DNA from: Mangifera indica
Lineage: Eukaryota > Streptophyta > Magnoliopsida > Sapindales > Anacardiaceae
Assembly: GCF_011075055.1 (NCBI RefSeq)
Contig: NC_058137.1
Coordinates: forward strand, 18,027,463 to 18,091,462
Length of the DNA: 64,000 nucleotides
Direction: 5' to 3'
Shown here: positions 1 to 12,245 of the stretch, in pieces
Layout: each line of letters begins with the position of its first letter
Numbering within the stretch: the stretch's first letter is position 1
Notes under the pieces: generated by a model
The model's database searches: none
What the model was told of the DNA's origin: nothing
Seen by the model: only the letters and a program-made list of their open reading frames with translations
Made by a program: the position numbers and the translations under genes

Positions 1-990
1 GCGGGTAAGTCACATATCAGGACTTGGGATGTGATAAGGAAGGAATTAAACAACCAATGTGCAAGAATATGTGGAGTAGTTCAGTTCATTGATTTTGGAC
101 CTAAAAAACATGTCGGAGAATGACAAACTCTTAAACTTCATTTTAAGTTTATGATCGTAGGCACAAATTGAATTGAGAAGACAAAACATACGGGATTTGT
201 CAACAACATTGTGGTTATGGATAATTTAGTTACTATCCGTAAACACTATTAAGAAAAATACCAATGTAAAGTATAATGTAACACCTACATGAACATCTCA
301 AGGCCATTTCAATCCTTTTTCATGTTTTTTTATGATTATATGTATTTATATGAATAAGCTAGAATTAAAATGAAATAAGTATTGAGTATTTTAAAGATGT
401 ATGGTAGTTTATGGAGGATGTACACTTGTACATTATGTTCCATGTCAACTGGATGGATAATGTGCCATATTGGATATTTTAAAGTGACGTACGGTCATTC
501 ATATCAAGTATGCACCCTTATACATGACATTACAAGAAAGTTATTTAAAAAGGAACATTATTAGTGAATCACGAATATTTCATCCCATATTCAATTTAAC
601 ATTACTTCACTTATTCTATTCTTATCCAAAAGGGAGAGAGAGTAATCGATGGAGAGTTAATTTCTAGCAAAGATTGAAGAAGCAAGAAGTGAAGTAGATT
701 CTCAATAGCAAAACTTCAAGCAACAAAGTCCAAGTAAGTGGAATGACCATTCCTTTTTCTTAGATATTTTGTTATGTTGTAAACTGTGAATCACTTTGTT
801 GATTTATGAATGGATAGTTTTGATAAATTAAAATATTTAGCTTCATGTATATATAGAGAGAGAAAATAATAACTTGTATTAAACTATCTTTATCAGGAGG
901 CTTGGATTAATTGTCTTGAAGAGCTTTGAAAGGGTTAGGTTATCAATTCCAGACCTTAACTGATCCAAAAGGAAATTAGTCGCATCATTG
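1..990. other. Unassigned AT-rich sequence at the window edge
   Basis: No gene is recognisable here. A 60-codon open frame at 382-564 has no domain or codon signal and looks like chance. The stretch leads into a Gypsy-like protease trace near 1010, so it may be the upstream part of the same decayed element, but no gag or zinc-knuckle motif can be read with confidence. Confidence 0.4.
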
Positions 991-1009
991 AGAGTTGGTG
1001 ATTAGGAAC

Positions 1010-1215
1010 AAGAGTACAAATTTATGGTTATGTTTTTCGATGATTTTGAGCTGAACTTTGGTATGAAGTTCTTCAAGCAATCAAAGTCTATTGTTCCCCT
1101 ATATATAAGAGGATTGTGGAATACAGATAAGAGTTATCCAGGTTGCATTGGTGTAGAGTTTTGGAAATTGAAATAAAAAAAAGTTAAAGTGTTCACAATG
1201 GATGTGATAATAGAA
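1010..1215 (+). pseudogene. Gypsy-type aspartic protease/spacer remnant
   Basis: One frame reads through a segment containing F-D-D-F-E-L-N-F-G-M-K-F-F, followed by a short hydrophobic stretch. This resembles the conserved region late in the retropepsin domain of plant Ty3/Gypsy polyproteins, where a D-D-F-x-V-x-L-G-M-x-F-L block is usual. There is a stop codon just upstream and another just downstream, and no catalytic DTG/DSG triad is visible, so it is a broken relic. An LTR-like repeat beginning TGTAACACCC follows directly at 1222. The family assignment rests on one motif and is only moderate. Confidence 0.42.
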
Positions 1216-1221
1216 TTAGTG

Positions 1222-2420
1222 TGTAACACCCTTCTATAGATGCATGTCCCTACTTGAAATATGAACTTGGAAAGACAAGCTAAATTAAAACTTCCCCACC
1301 CCCCAATAAACAACATAATTAAATGTATGATTAATATTTACATCCATACTATGTGCAAAAAAGTATATATAATAATTTACCAAAAATACCTTATTATTAC
1401 AAATAACCAAATCCATATTGTCCACAAAATATTAAACATCTAAAAGCCACAATCGCAGAAGCAAAGTGCATAAATAAAATCAAAAACTCAAATAACATAA
1501 ATAATATCCAATTCATGTTTACATTTATAGAATTAAAATTGAGGCTCAATTGCTCAATTATCAATCTAGCTATAGTTAAATTTAATTAAACCTTTGCTAC
1601 ACTATGCACATCATAACAAAGTCTAAGCATTATAAACCATTCACAAAGCAATATTTCACTCATCGATATAATCCAATACCATCTTTAGAACAAACCCAAA
1701 ATTGGATCAAGGAATACAATTTGTGAACATATCTTAAGAATGTCTCAAGTTCAAACAATAATTTAGCAGTCCATTTACCATGATTAGTATGTCATATGTC
1801 ACGAAATGTATAGATTACAACTGACATATTTCAAAACCAAGCAACGAATTCAAAGATCACATTAGCTACCTCACTTCTGACGAAAAGCAATCTTCACGTG
1901 GCTTGAAAAACTTCCAACGATTCCTTCACTTCTTCAATAAGGTCTCACTTCCCTCTAATTTCTCTCAAACTCGCTTTTTACATTCCAAAAATATGATATG
2001 AGATAATGAGTCAAACAAACCTGCATTCTTTTATTTTTGCCAAAATGCATGACACACGGTCATGTGTCACTATACACATGGGCATGTAAGTTGTTGCCCA
2101 TTAATGACAACTTTTTGAAACCACCATTAAATTGCTTCTTATCCATAATTCCAAATTATTGAACACACACAGGGATGTACTCCCTCATGCATGGGCATGT
2201 TTTCCTTTTATACTTAGCTATTTTTATGCACCTTATATACAATAACCATTTTCCTCTTGCAAACACACAAACAAGTGTATGAACTTTCTTACATGGTTGT
2301 ACACATTCAAAATCACAAAGACACAACACAACACAACAAGTACAATAAGAGGCAAAAGATGAAAAATTTTTGAACATATCTGTGAGTGTTACAACCACCA
2401 TCTTACCTTTGTGATTATCA
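1222..2420 (+). repeat. LTR-like repeat, family TGTAACACCC, copy 1
   Basis: Begins TGTAACACCC and shares its first 40 or so bases with the repeat that starts at 55322: both continue with a short variable piece and then ctYgaaatatgaa. Further in, it has near-palindromic cacatgggcatgt words (near 2077 and 2190) that recur in the copies at 10180-12250 and 55322-57650. No coding frame is present. This fits a decayed LTR, probably Gypsy, but no partner LTR or target-site duplication was found. The right boundary is approximate. Confidence 0.45.
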
Positions 2421-2602
2421 TTGTTATTCTGTCATTCTTTTTTTGTGTGAGTCTTCCTCTTATAAAGAAGCTAGTACTAATCCTTGTTGGTAGCAAGTAA
2501 TGAAAAAGAATTGCAACCCTTAGCAAAGACACACATTTAGGACTTGGTTGACTTACCACTTGGTAAAACTATTGTGTGATGCAAATATGTTTACAAAATT
2601 AA

Positions 2603-3976
2603 AATTTGTGTCGATGGTTCCATAGAGCGCTATAAAGCTCGACTAATGGCAAAGAGATATACTCAAGAATATGATATTATGAGGAGACTTTTGCTCTAAT
2701 TGCTCAGCTCACTTCTATTCGATGTCTCATAGTTGTTGCAATTGTCAATATGTGGCAACTTTTTCAAATGAATGTGAAAAATGTATTTTTGAATGAGGAT
2801 CTTTCTAAAGAAGTTTATATGTTTTGCCCACCTAAGTATAATCATCCACCCAACGAGGTCTATCATCTTTGGAAGGCCTTGTACGGACTCAAACAAGCTC
2901 TAGAGCGTGGTTTACAAAATTCAACTCCACCATTAACTAATTTGGCTTATTTTCTAGCTCTTATGATAATGCTCTCTTTACCTGTAGAACTAAAAAGGGA
3001 TATATTATTTTATTATTATATATAGATGATATGATCATTACTAAAGACAATCTACAAGGTATTACTAAATTGAAACAATCTTTCAATAAACAATTTGAAA
3101 TGAATGATCTTGGGCATTTAAGTTACTTTCTTGGGTTAAAGGTTTCTTCTGATAGTTTTGACTACTAATTATCTCAAGCCAAATATGTCATTGATCTTTT
3201 GTCTTATGCTAGCTTGATAGATAATAAAACGATCACCACTCTACTTGAGACCAATGTTAAATTTTTACCTATGGAGGGAACCATTTTGGCTTATCCTACT
3301 TTATATTGACAATTGGTTGGTAGCCTTATATATGTAACAACCACTCTACCAGACATAACATACTTTGGTCATATCATTAGTCAATTCACGATTGCTCCTC
3401 ATACTACTTATTATATAATAGTGCTTTGTATCCTATGATATATCAAAAACACCTTGTTTCATGGTTTTCATTTTTCTGACTAGTCTTCACTTGCATTACA
3501 TGCATATTTTGATGTTGTTTGGGCATGTTATCCCATAAATAGACGTTCTACCATTAGATATTGTTTCTTTCTAACAGATTCTCTTATCTCTTAGTACAGT
3601 AAGAAGCAAACAATAGTTTTTTGATTAAGTACAGAGCATAATATAAAACACTTGCAGACATTACTTTTAAACTCGTTTGGTTACGATGATTATTATAAGA
3701 CATGTGGTCTCTTAATCAAATGTTGCAAACATCTATTATGACAATTAAAGTGTCATTCGAATAGCTCACAAAAATGTTTTTCATGAGCGTACTAAGTATA
3801 TTGATATTAATTGTCATTTTATTCGTCATTATCTTGTAAATGATATTCTTGATCTCACTTCCATTCTTTCTATTGATCAAATATCAGACGTATTCACCAA
3901 GACCCATGTTGACAATTCATGACTTGCATTATAAACTCAATTTGACAAATTTTTTGCTTATTTGAGTTTGAGGGGA
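2603..3976 (+). pseudogene. Decayed Copia reverse transcriptase/RNase H
   Basis: Translated fragments in shifting frames follow the Copia order. An R-Y-K-A-R-L-M-A-K block near 2625 is followed by the RT segment F-Q-M-N-V-K-N-V-F-L-N (2758-2800) and K-A-L-Y-G-L-K-Q-A near 2875. Next comes a Y-I-D-D active-site box near 3022-3035 (first residue changed relative to the usual YVDD), then F-x-M-N-D-L-G-H-L-S-Y-F-L-G near 3095. RNase H traces (T-K-Y-I-D-I-N-C-H-F near 3790) end with A-D-V-F-T-K-like sequence near 3890. Many stops and frameshifts are present. Only the 3' half of the element survives; gag, protease and integrase are absent. Confidence 0.85.
3966..3976 (+). other. Polypurine tract of the decayed Copia element
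   Basis: A gagtttgagggga-type purine run directly precedes a TG that opens an AT-rich LTR-like segment. This is the normal primer site for plus-strand DNA synthesis. Confidence 0.5.
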
Positions 3977-4158
3977 TGCTAAAATAAATTTTAGATATAT
4001 AGTTCTCTATGTTAGAATATATCATAATATGTAGCTTCCTATTTTACATTATTGTATATTTATTATTTTGATTTCTATTTCCTCATTTAATATTTAACAC
4101 TTGTATAAATTCATGTATCATTTAGAAAGAATGATATACCAAAATTATAATTCATTCA
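3977..4158 (+). repeat. 3' LTR of the decayed Copia element
   Basis: Starts TGctaaaataaa right after the purine tract and ends near ttcattca, giving a TG...CA segment of about 180 bp. It is non-coding and AT-rich. The matching 5' LTR is not in the window, so the boundaries come only from the polypurine tract and the terminal dinucleotides. Confidence 0.5.
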
Positions 4159-4362
4159 TATTTGATAACTTGAAATTTGATACACATGGTTTTAATTGAC
4201 ATAAATTGGGAGGGAGGAATACCCAAAATCAGCTCATTTAACACCTATAAAGGCTATACTTAAATGTGGAGGACATTAAAAAGAAATAGTTTAAATTGAC
4301 GAGAAAAGTTGTTTTTAAGAAAACACATGTAAAGAGTAACTTTAAAATTCAATTAAAAACAT

Positions 4363-4365
<3 letters not shown>

Positions 4366-4411
<46 letters not shown>
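4366..4411. repeat. (TA)n microsatellite
   Basis: An uninterrupted run of about 23 TA dinucleotides in the spacer downstream of the carrier gene. It is likely to vary in length between individuals. Confidence 0.95.
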
Positions 4412-4414
<3 letters not shown>

Positions 4415-4735
4415 TAAAGATAAACAAATTGGCCGCGGCATTCAATTTGAATTTATTAGACCAAATTAATAAGATGTGTAGACGGGAGACCTAACATGGT
4501 TGACTTATGGACGTCATTGATTTTGGATTACAAGTGCAGCGCATGTTGTGTCTCCGCGTCAACAGAAAGGCCAACTCCAACTTTTATCATATAATCGAAC
4601 AAATTTTGTTTTATTTTATTTTAACGCCACGAGAATAAAAATGAAGCATACATCTGGAACTTTAGTTCCCCATATCAAATTAAAAAGTAAAAAAACACAA
4701 TAATATAATTTTCATCATCATCATCTTCTTCTTCT

Positions 4736-5689
4736 TTAGAAATCCTTGAGCAATTTCCTGACTTGTTCTAGCGTAACAAACAGGACGACCGTAAACGGCC
4801 CTTGTCTCGATATCGTCGGAATAAAACCTTTATACAGAGCCATCGGCCCCTCCGCTTTTACTGTCTTCATCGCACAATCTATCGCCCCCTTGTACGGCGG
4901 CGCCATCCCCGGCTCCACCTTCATGTTCATCACCCTTGTCTTTATCACATCCACCGGGTTTGACGCCACCGCCGCCACGAACCCCGCTGCGAAACTCGCT
5001 GTCACGTGCGTCCCCAGCCCATCACGCATCAGGCCTTTCTCCAAGATTATTTCTTTGATCTGATCGTACGAAGCTAACTGTGACGCTGTAACTAACATGG
5101 CGCGATTCACCGTAAGGGATGAGCCGCGCCACAGGCTCGCCAGGCCCTCCTGTTTTGCCATTCTCGTGATGGCGTCCACCACGCTCTTGTAGTTCCGACG
5201 CTGAGCCGGAGGAAGTCTACCGTCGGCCTGCATACGAACCATTGCCACATCAGCAGGGTTCCCAACAGCGGCTCCGATTCCCCCGGCGATTAAACCAGCG
5301 AGGATTTTGCTCGCGAGAGGCATGCTTCGGGTTTCGGGGTCTGTCCATTTCTTTTTGAGAATATCGTAAAGGCCCATCCGGGTGGTGGAGTATAGAGACT
5401 GACGGAGAACGGTGGCGGAGACGCCGGAAAAAAGAGCTGCAAGTCCTTCTTGTTCGACGAGACGGACGCCGACCGTGATGAGACCAACACGTGGTGGTGG
5501 GACGTGAACGGCAGAGACGGCGGTGGTGGTATGGAAGGCGAGAGCGGGGCGGAGAGATTGAACCGCTTGTGTGGGCGCGTGGGCTTCACCCTGAAGCTGC
5601 ATGCGGACTTTGAGGAGATCGAGTGGATGAGTCGAACAGCCGGCGACAATAGAAGCGATACCGCCTTCCACAAATCCTTTGAGACCCAT
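4736..5689 (-). CDS. PUMP5: Mitochondrial dicarboxylate carrier (plant UCP5/DIC type)
   Basis: This is an intact 317-residue, single-exon member of the mitochondrial carrier family (SLC25). Such proteins sit in the inner mitochondrial membrane with six helices in three repeats. The plant DIC/UCP4-6 group exchanges malate, oxaloacetate, succinate and related dicarboxylates, phosphate and sulfate. The three carrier signatures are visible: H-P-L-D-L-L-K (P22-K27), N-P-A-D-V-A-M-V-R (P145-R152) and N-P-V-D-V-I-K (P245-K250). In the second, the basic residue of PX[DE]XX[KR] is replaced by Met150 and Arg follows two positions later, as is usual for this plant group. The start is supported by the M-G-L-K-G-F-x-E-G-G-I-A-S-I-V-A-G N-terminus typical of the group. 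The coding region is strikingly GC-rich against AT-rich flanks. Known UCP5/DIC1 genes are also intronless. Confidence 0.96.
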   Translation of the reverse strand: MGLKGFVEGGIASIVAGCSTHPLDLLKVRMQLQGEAHAPTQAVQSLRPALAFHTTTAVSAVHVPPPRVGLITVGVRLVEQEGLAALFSGVSATVLRQSLYSTTRMGLYDILKKKWTDPETRSMPLASKILAGLIAGGIGAAVGNPADVAMVRMQADGRLPPAQRRNYKSVVDAITRMAKQEGLASLWRGSSLTVNRAMLVTASQLASYDQIKEIILEKGLMRDGLGTHVTASFAAGFVAAVASNPVDVIKTRVMNMKVEPGMAPPYKGAIDCAMKTVKAEGPMALYKGFIPTISRQGPFTVVLFVTLEQVRKLLKDF

Positions 5690-5942
5690 TATTTGTTGGA
5701 AGAAATAAATCCAAAGAAAGGAACGAAGGAGAGGTGGGCGATGAATTAGAGTGAATAAAAACGTTAAAGAAGATGATGAATTACCAGTTAGAATTAGGGT
5801 TCATCTCACTGGAGACCAGGAGATGGGAGTGGAGGCCAAAAGCGATGGAAGAAGAATGAGGAACGATGGGCCTATGAGACATATGCTGCTTGAATGATGG
5901 AGAATGAATTGAAAGTGGGAGATGAGTTGAGGATGAAGAGAA

Positions 5943-5948
5943 TTTATA
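5943..5948 (-). promoter_or_regulatory. Putative TATA box of the carrier gene
   Basis: On the minus strand the sequence reads AGTATAAATT about 255 bases upstream of the carrier ATG. It is the best TATA-like word in the proximal upstream region. A leader of roughly 220 bases would follow. The call rests on position and sequence only. Confidence 0.4.
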
Positions 5949-5989
5949 CTAGTTTTCTTACGCGTTTGTGATTGTGGGGTCTAAAACGA

Positions 5990-8900
5990 AACTTCCCTAA
6001 TATTTTTGTCAGCTCAGCCTGCCAGAGGCCGACCCCTCTTTCTTTTTAATCATTCGCGTTCAAATGCAGCACTAGGGAGATTTTTCTTGAGTTTGTTGAC
6101 ATTTTGACTTTAACCTGGCCGTTGGTATGCCATTGAATATAATTTATTTGAATTAGGCTTGTGTGAATACCCTGAGCGATTATATACATTCACACTTTTG
6201 TACGTGTAAATGAATATATATTTATATAATATTATAATTGAGAATATCTTAATATTATTTTAAAATTATAAAAATATATTATATGTATACACATATTTTT
6301 TATTAAAATATTAATACAGTTATAATGAATATAAATCTGAATAATAAAGGTAATATATCTATATTTGATTCAATATTATTTTATTTTTAATTTTAAATTA
6401 TTTAATCATATATTAAAACTTAACTTTTTTGGTATTCCTTTTAAGTGCAATGTTACATGTATATATCAATTTATGTTGAGTACTAACGAGGATATGATAT
6501 TATATAATTTGTGAATAACATCATAATTGCTACTCAATAAGTATACACATTGATTTAGTAAATCCATATTATACCAATTTTGGTGTAATAATAATATATT
6601 ATTATATAATTTATTATTATTTTATACCTAATTTAAAATCATCTAATTACATAATTAAAATTTAATATTTGATATCTAATTTCATACTTAACATACGTAT
6701 TATGTATGAAATAGAATTACCAAGTATGGAAAATTTTCAGACACTCACTGGACAATGGAGGAGCAGGTGATACCGTAGGGTTTAGAACATGTTATCACAA
6801 ACGGTTCACATGAAATGCCACCCAAAGCTGTCTTCATGTAAAAAAGCAGCTCTCTGTATACACAATTTTTTTAATATAATATATATATATATAAAAGACG
6901 TTATCATATAATTAGATATTATTTTATTTTTATTTTAAAATTATTTATTTATATAATAATATATTATATATAAAAAAGAATGCAACTTAAAATCTTATTA
7001 ATTTGCAAAATCGGTAATCCTCCCAAAGTGCCGGATTCTCTTCAACCGGCATTTATTTTATTTGAATAATTAATAAAGAAAGTTGAAGTAATTTCAATCA
7101 CTGCGTTCAATTGCTTCTATTGACTTATTGAGATTGATTCTATTCCCCAATTTGCATTGAAACATCAACTTTTGGTTGTTGGTTCTATTAATTCTTTCCA
7201 CGTGTGTGGGCCTCCTTGACTGACTGACTCGGTCGTGGGTTTACCGAGTTAAAGGCAGCTCAGGTTCCATCTGAGGGAGGCTGGAATAGTTTCCGAATGT
7301 GCGGGGGGGGACCTGGAATACACCACCTCTAGAAGTTGCATTTGCATACATTCATTCATTCATTCATCTTTGGTAAAAGAGAGACTCACTTATTCATTTT
7401 AGTAGTTCAGATTAAAAGAAAATAGAGATAAAGGTGAAATAAAAAATTATTTATTTATGTTGATAATTATAATAAAATATTTCTTTAAAAAGTAATATGG
7501 ACAATGCATATTTTGTTTCTCATGAAATAATGTTTTTTTTTTTTTTCACAAATATCATAAGCTCAATGGTAAAATAAATCACACCTTCAGCCGCATATAG
7601 TAATTTGATTGCTTGTGAAGATAAATTGAACCGGTAATTAACATTTGGGTCGTAATCCTCAATATAACTTATTGGGCAGGTAACCCAAGTCCTACTTTGG
7701 GTTATGTCAGCCTGTTTGGTAGAGTTTTCCTGTCTCCCATAACTAAAGTAATTTGGGCAGTATTTGTCTTGTCATGTACACATATCTGCCGATCATCGAT
7801 TATCCGAGCGACTTGAAAAACCATGTGCCATAGGCAAGTTACAACCCATAGCACGTAATCACATATAGTTGCACAGGGGGAATGTGCAAGTTTCTACCTC
7901 TATGAGAAAGAATGATGTATCTGATTTGGATGATAAGAAAATTAGGCTATTGGATAACGTATTCAAGTTGTCAAAATAAATAATTAAATATAATCATCTT
8001 TTTGTTAACTAAACAATCTGTTATAAATAATATAAAATAATTTCATCACTTCGATGATATATTCATTACAAAACAACTAACTCAGTTAAACAACATGTAT
8101 TTCATCAAATATAAAAAACCATCTCTAACGTGTATTCATCCATACAATATATATGTGTCTCCTCAATTGAATTAACATGCAGACTGAAAAAACCCCCAAA
8201 CAGTGTGCTCTTAAATAATGATAATATCATCCCTGTTTAAGTATAAAAACAAAGAGAGAACCTATAGAAAAGGGTAAGATTTTTCTTTTTTCTTTTTTTT
8301 TGTGCTGGTAATTATTTTGTCAATCTTTTATGATTATTCTTTTTTCAGAAGTTTTGTGATACTCTTTCAAAAATAACACAAAAAAGACATATATCATTTC
8401 AATAGTCGAAGCTATTATCTAAACAACAAAATCACTTTAAAAAATTCTTGTACACTATTATTTAATTGTTTTATATTCCACAAGCATAGACTCTTTTTAT
8501 TATAACCTTATCATATTCATATATGTATATATATATATATCTCGCATTGGTTTAAATCCAAGTATCTAACATAAAAGAAAATCATCTCTTAGATTCCCTT
8601 AAGAAGGTCAATCTATATGATACGTTGCATTTCCAAGAAATAAATAAAAATAAAGACAAAAAGATTGGAATAGAAAATCCAAGATCATATTTTTCAAGGA
8701 ACTGAGCATGCCTTGACTGTTTTCGACTTCTGTATTATGACAAAGTTACACGTGCGAATTCATAATTTAATTATATATCATTGAAAATTTAGATTAAATA
8801 TTAATATAAAAGTTTTAGTCATTGAATATTATATGCATACCCGGAAAAATAAACCCCCTGTCCCCCCTTTTTTTCAGAATGGATTAAGAGGTTATATGTA

Positions 8901-10180
8901 ATCACATTTTTTTTTTAATTATACCAATATAATTATTTTTTAGTTTAAATTTATCTTTAAAATAAAAAATTAGAAATTAGAATTGATCAAGTCAACCATG
9001 ACCTCATAACTTGATTGAATAGATTAAAAGATCGATCAAATATATTATTTTATGTTTTAATTGAATGAATTTATATTTTAATTGAATAAATAAAAAATTT
9101 AAAAATATTTTATATTTTAGATTTTATATATAATAAAAAAATAATTATATATATAAATAAAAAAAAAGTGGAGGTAATTTTAATTAATGCCCCATTTGTA
9201 TACCGACAACCACCAGTGAGCACTCGCAATTTTTTATTACACTCATCTCCTGTCTCTTTAATGCCCTACACAAGTTTTACATCTCTCTTCCTTAGACATT
9301 AGTAACGTCAAATCACTCAAAATCTATTAACTAATCTATCAGTTTTAAGTCCATTAACCCCAACCCATTAATGTTTAAAACAAAAAATTTACCACCGAGA
9401 GATCACCACAAAAATAAATTAAAAAACTAATTCTTGTATTCATGAAAAAACACTTTTCATTGAACTTTCGTTAACAAGCCATCATCTTTCAGTTTTCTCA
9501 AACTGAAGATTTTTTCTTGCAAAATCTTCTGGCTCTTACGGTGCATGGTGAGATGGCATATATTGGGATGGAAGCAATCTTCTTGGTTGTGTGCTTTTAA
9601 GAAAAGGATCAAAGCCACTTAAAGTAGAAGCCATTAAAGCCCACTTGCAGACTTTGTAGCAAACAACAGTGTCAGGGGAACTTGTTCCTTTGGCTAGAGG
9701 TTATTACGATACTTACTTTGGGACGGTCAAAAGGCTTATTCCTATTTAAGTTTTAATATAAATTTAAACTCATACCCATTAATTTTAAAAAATTTAATAA
9801 AAATTTAAATACTTATGTATTTATTAAATTTTATTGTTATTATCATAATTAAAACCATTATTTAGCTAAAAATTAAAAAAAAAAAATTATCATATTTTTC
9901 TTTTAATTTAAAAATCTAACAATTTTTCTCCCACCTAAAAGTTTTTGTTCTAGTAAATCGATCTTCATCAACATTTTAGCAGTGGTTGATGTTATAATGG
10001 CAGACAATGTGAGTGCTTGTTTGGTTATTAACCTAAGATTGATTGTTTTAAATTTATAGCTATGTTTGGGTTAGAAATATTCTTGTCACAAAGAGAACGC
10101 TCATGCACAGTCTTAGTGAGTCATAAAGTTATCCAATGTTAGTGACACCCGTTCATGTAGTAAATGGGTAGTTTTGCCTC
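5990..10180. other. AT-rich intergenic spacer
   Basis: No supported gene. It contains many short AT runs, a T run near 7531-7546, a TA run near 8523-8540 and an eight-G run near 7303. The 7100-7330 part is less AT-rich and includes ccacgtgtg, a G-box-like word, but no reading frame follows it. No tRNA-like cloverleaf or long inverted repeat was noticed by eye. Confidence 0.5.
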
Positions 10181-10186
10181 TATGCT

Positions 10187-12245
10187 ATGTGTGACACCCA
10201 TTTTTAGAAGTACTAACCTTAAGAGAATGATGTCACTAAATTAACTATTTGAATATTATTTTTATTAAACATATAATTAAATTTGTAAAGAATTGAATAA
10301 AAATCTTATTTATTAAACTTTACAAAATTATCAAAATACCTTTGTCAAAGACTAAAGTCGAAAGCATATAAAAGATGACATGACTCAAAACACAACTAAA
10401 AGATAGTACTATGTAGTCAAATACATAAAAAAGAACTCATAATAAAATAAAAACTCATAAAAGTTAAAATGATAGAAATGCCCTTGCAACTTCATGCCCT
10501 TTAACAACCACTCATCCTGTAGTTATGACAATTATTTATACCTACACACATAGAAGTTGGGGAATTAGTGATAAAATACTCAGTAAGTAGGAGACTCTAC
10601 TATTAACTTTTACTTAATCCCCAAAATGTCTTTGATCTTTACCCATAATAACTTTATTATCTGAAGTTGGCATTAAACTCCATAAGGATGATAGTGGGTC
10701 TTATCTATCATCTTTGTGCTTATATTATACTATAGGGAATGTCTAGCCTACATATATTAACTCTTGGATCTAATTATGTCCCACTCTATCACTAAGGAAT
10801 CATTCTTCGAATCTAGAAGCTCTTATATATTTTTTCTAGGCCACATATATTAACTTATTTGGTAGAAGTTTCTATATCTGAAAGTTGTAACTGGACTATA
10901 TACTAGGCTGATCAGACTAGATCGAATACAAGGATTTGACACCTTGGCCTTGTGAGTTATCTCTCTGGTCCACTACACCAAAGCTATGTCTTAACTAGGC
11001 TTTTCTGTGAGCTAGTACCCTACCATAAGTATGGTGTCTTATTATGGACGTGTCCTACTGCGAGCGGTGTAACGAATGTGTACTTATGGTGCCCTTTCGT
11101 AATAATCCTGTAATATCTAGCATGCATACAATTCGAGCCTTAATTAAACTCTAGCCCATACTCTCTCTCACCTTAAGCTTACCTCGTGCCTTGCTAAAAT
11201 CTCATCTCTTAGGCACATCGGGTACTACTCCGCACTAGAATCTCTTGATCAGCTCACAAGATAACCTTTAGATCTATAACCTAATTCCCTTTCTATTTTA
11301 TCTGCTCTACACTAAACACATGGGTTGTGTGTCACTTGTCACATGGTGGTGTGTCCTCCTAATACTTGCACACAACCAACCTTTTCATGGCCTTTCCCCT
11401 TGTGACATTTTCTTATACACACGGGCATGTGCCTCTTTAGATATTTATTTCATTTTCTTTTATAAACTTAGGATTTATAAAATTGTCCAACTCATTCAAT
11501 CTAACCCTAAACCATCAATACTTCAAGAACAATTATATATGTTTATAACACTCTTTCAAATCCCATAATACTTTAGTGGGTTTTCTCATGATCCAAACAT
11601 ACATAGATCACGCATGATCACATCAAGGACAAATCCATCATAACAACAAGTATTGATTACATGGTTATGTGCAACTTAACATCTTAATCAAATTTGATCA
11701 ATATAATATGATAAAACCATACATTATTGTTCTCGTATTTATGCATGCAACATCACAATAATAGAGCTTACTTCTTGATTTAATGTTTTTCGCAACTCAA
11801 GAAAGGAGCATAAGGATACCTACTTACCTTAATTCTATTAAACAACAAAGTGCATGAGTAGGCCTTCTTCTCTCTAGATTTTCTCTCCACGCTATCAAAA
11901 AATGATCATCAAAACTATCAAAATATAGCCTAGTCAATGACTTCAACACTTCACTCTCTCTATAAAAATTATGCTTTTAGGGATATGAATAATAATCTCT
12001 AAAACGTAATAACATGTTTTTTTATAAAATTGGGAATATGCAATGTCACACATGGATGTGTACCACCTATACACAGTCGTATGTCACATAATTAAATTTT
12101 ACACAGAATCTCCTTATTTGGCTAATGTGGTAGTATCACATGGGCATATCTTACTATATATAGTCATGTGTCATCCAAAACTCATATTTTAACTTTCAAA
12201 TCACATTAAATAAACTCATGCATAAAGACTATTTTGCCCTTACAC
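10187..12245 (+). repeat. LTR-like repeat, family TGTAACACCC, copy 2
   Basis: Opens tgtgacaccc. It contains actcagtaagtagg near 10580, which matches cttagtaagtaggtg near 55732 in copy 3. It also has cacatgggttgtgtgtcac (near 11317), cacacgggcatgtg (near 11418) and related words near 12050 and 12140. Open frames such as 11320-11568 lie across these words and show no protein similarity. It is best read as one or two nested decayed LTRs, probably Gypsy. Boundaries are approximate and no TSD was found. Confidence 0.42.

Noticed and set aside
5290..5749. Frames of 99-127 codons overlapping the carrier gene
   Set aside because: They are readings of the GC-rich carrier coding sequence in other frames.
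7555..7700. Possible tRNA-like segment (gctcaatggtaaaat ... gggtcgtaatcc)
   Set aside because: No consistent cloverleaf or GGTTCGAATCC-type B box.
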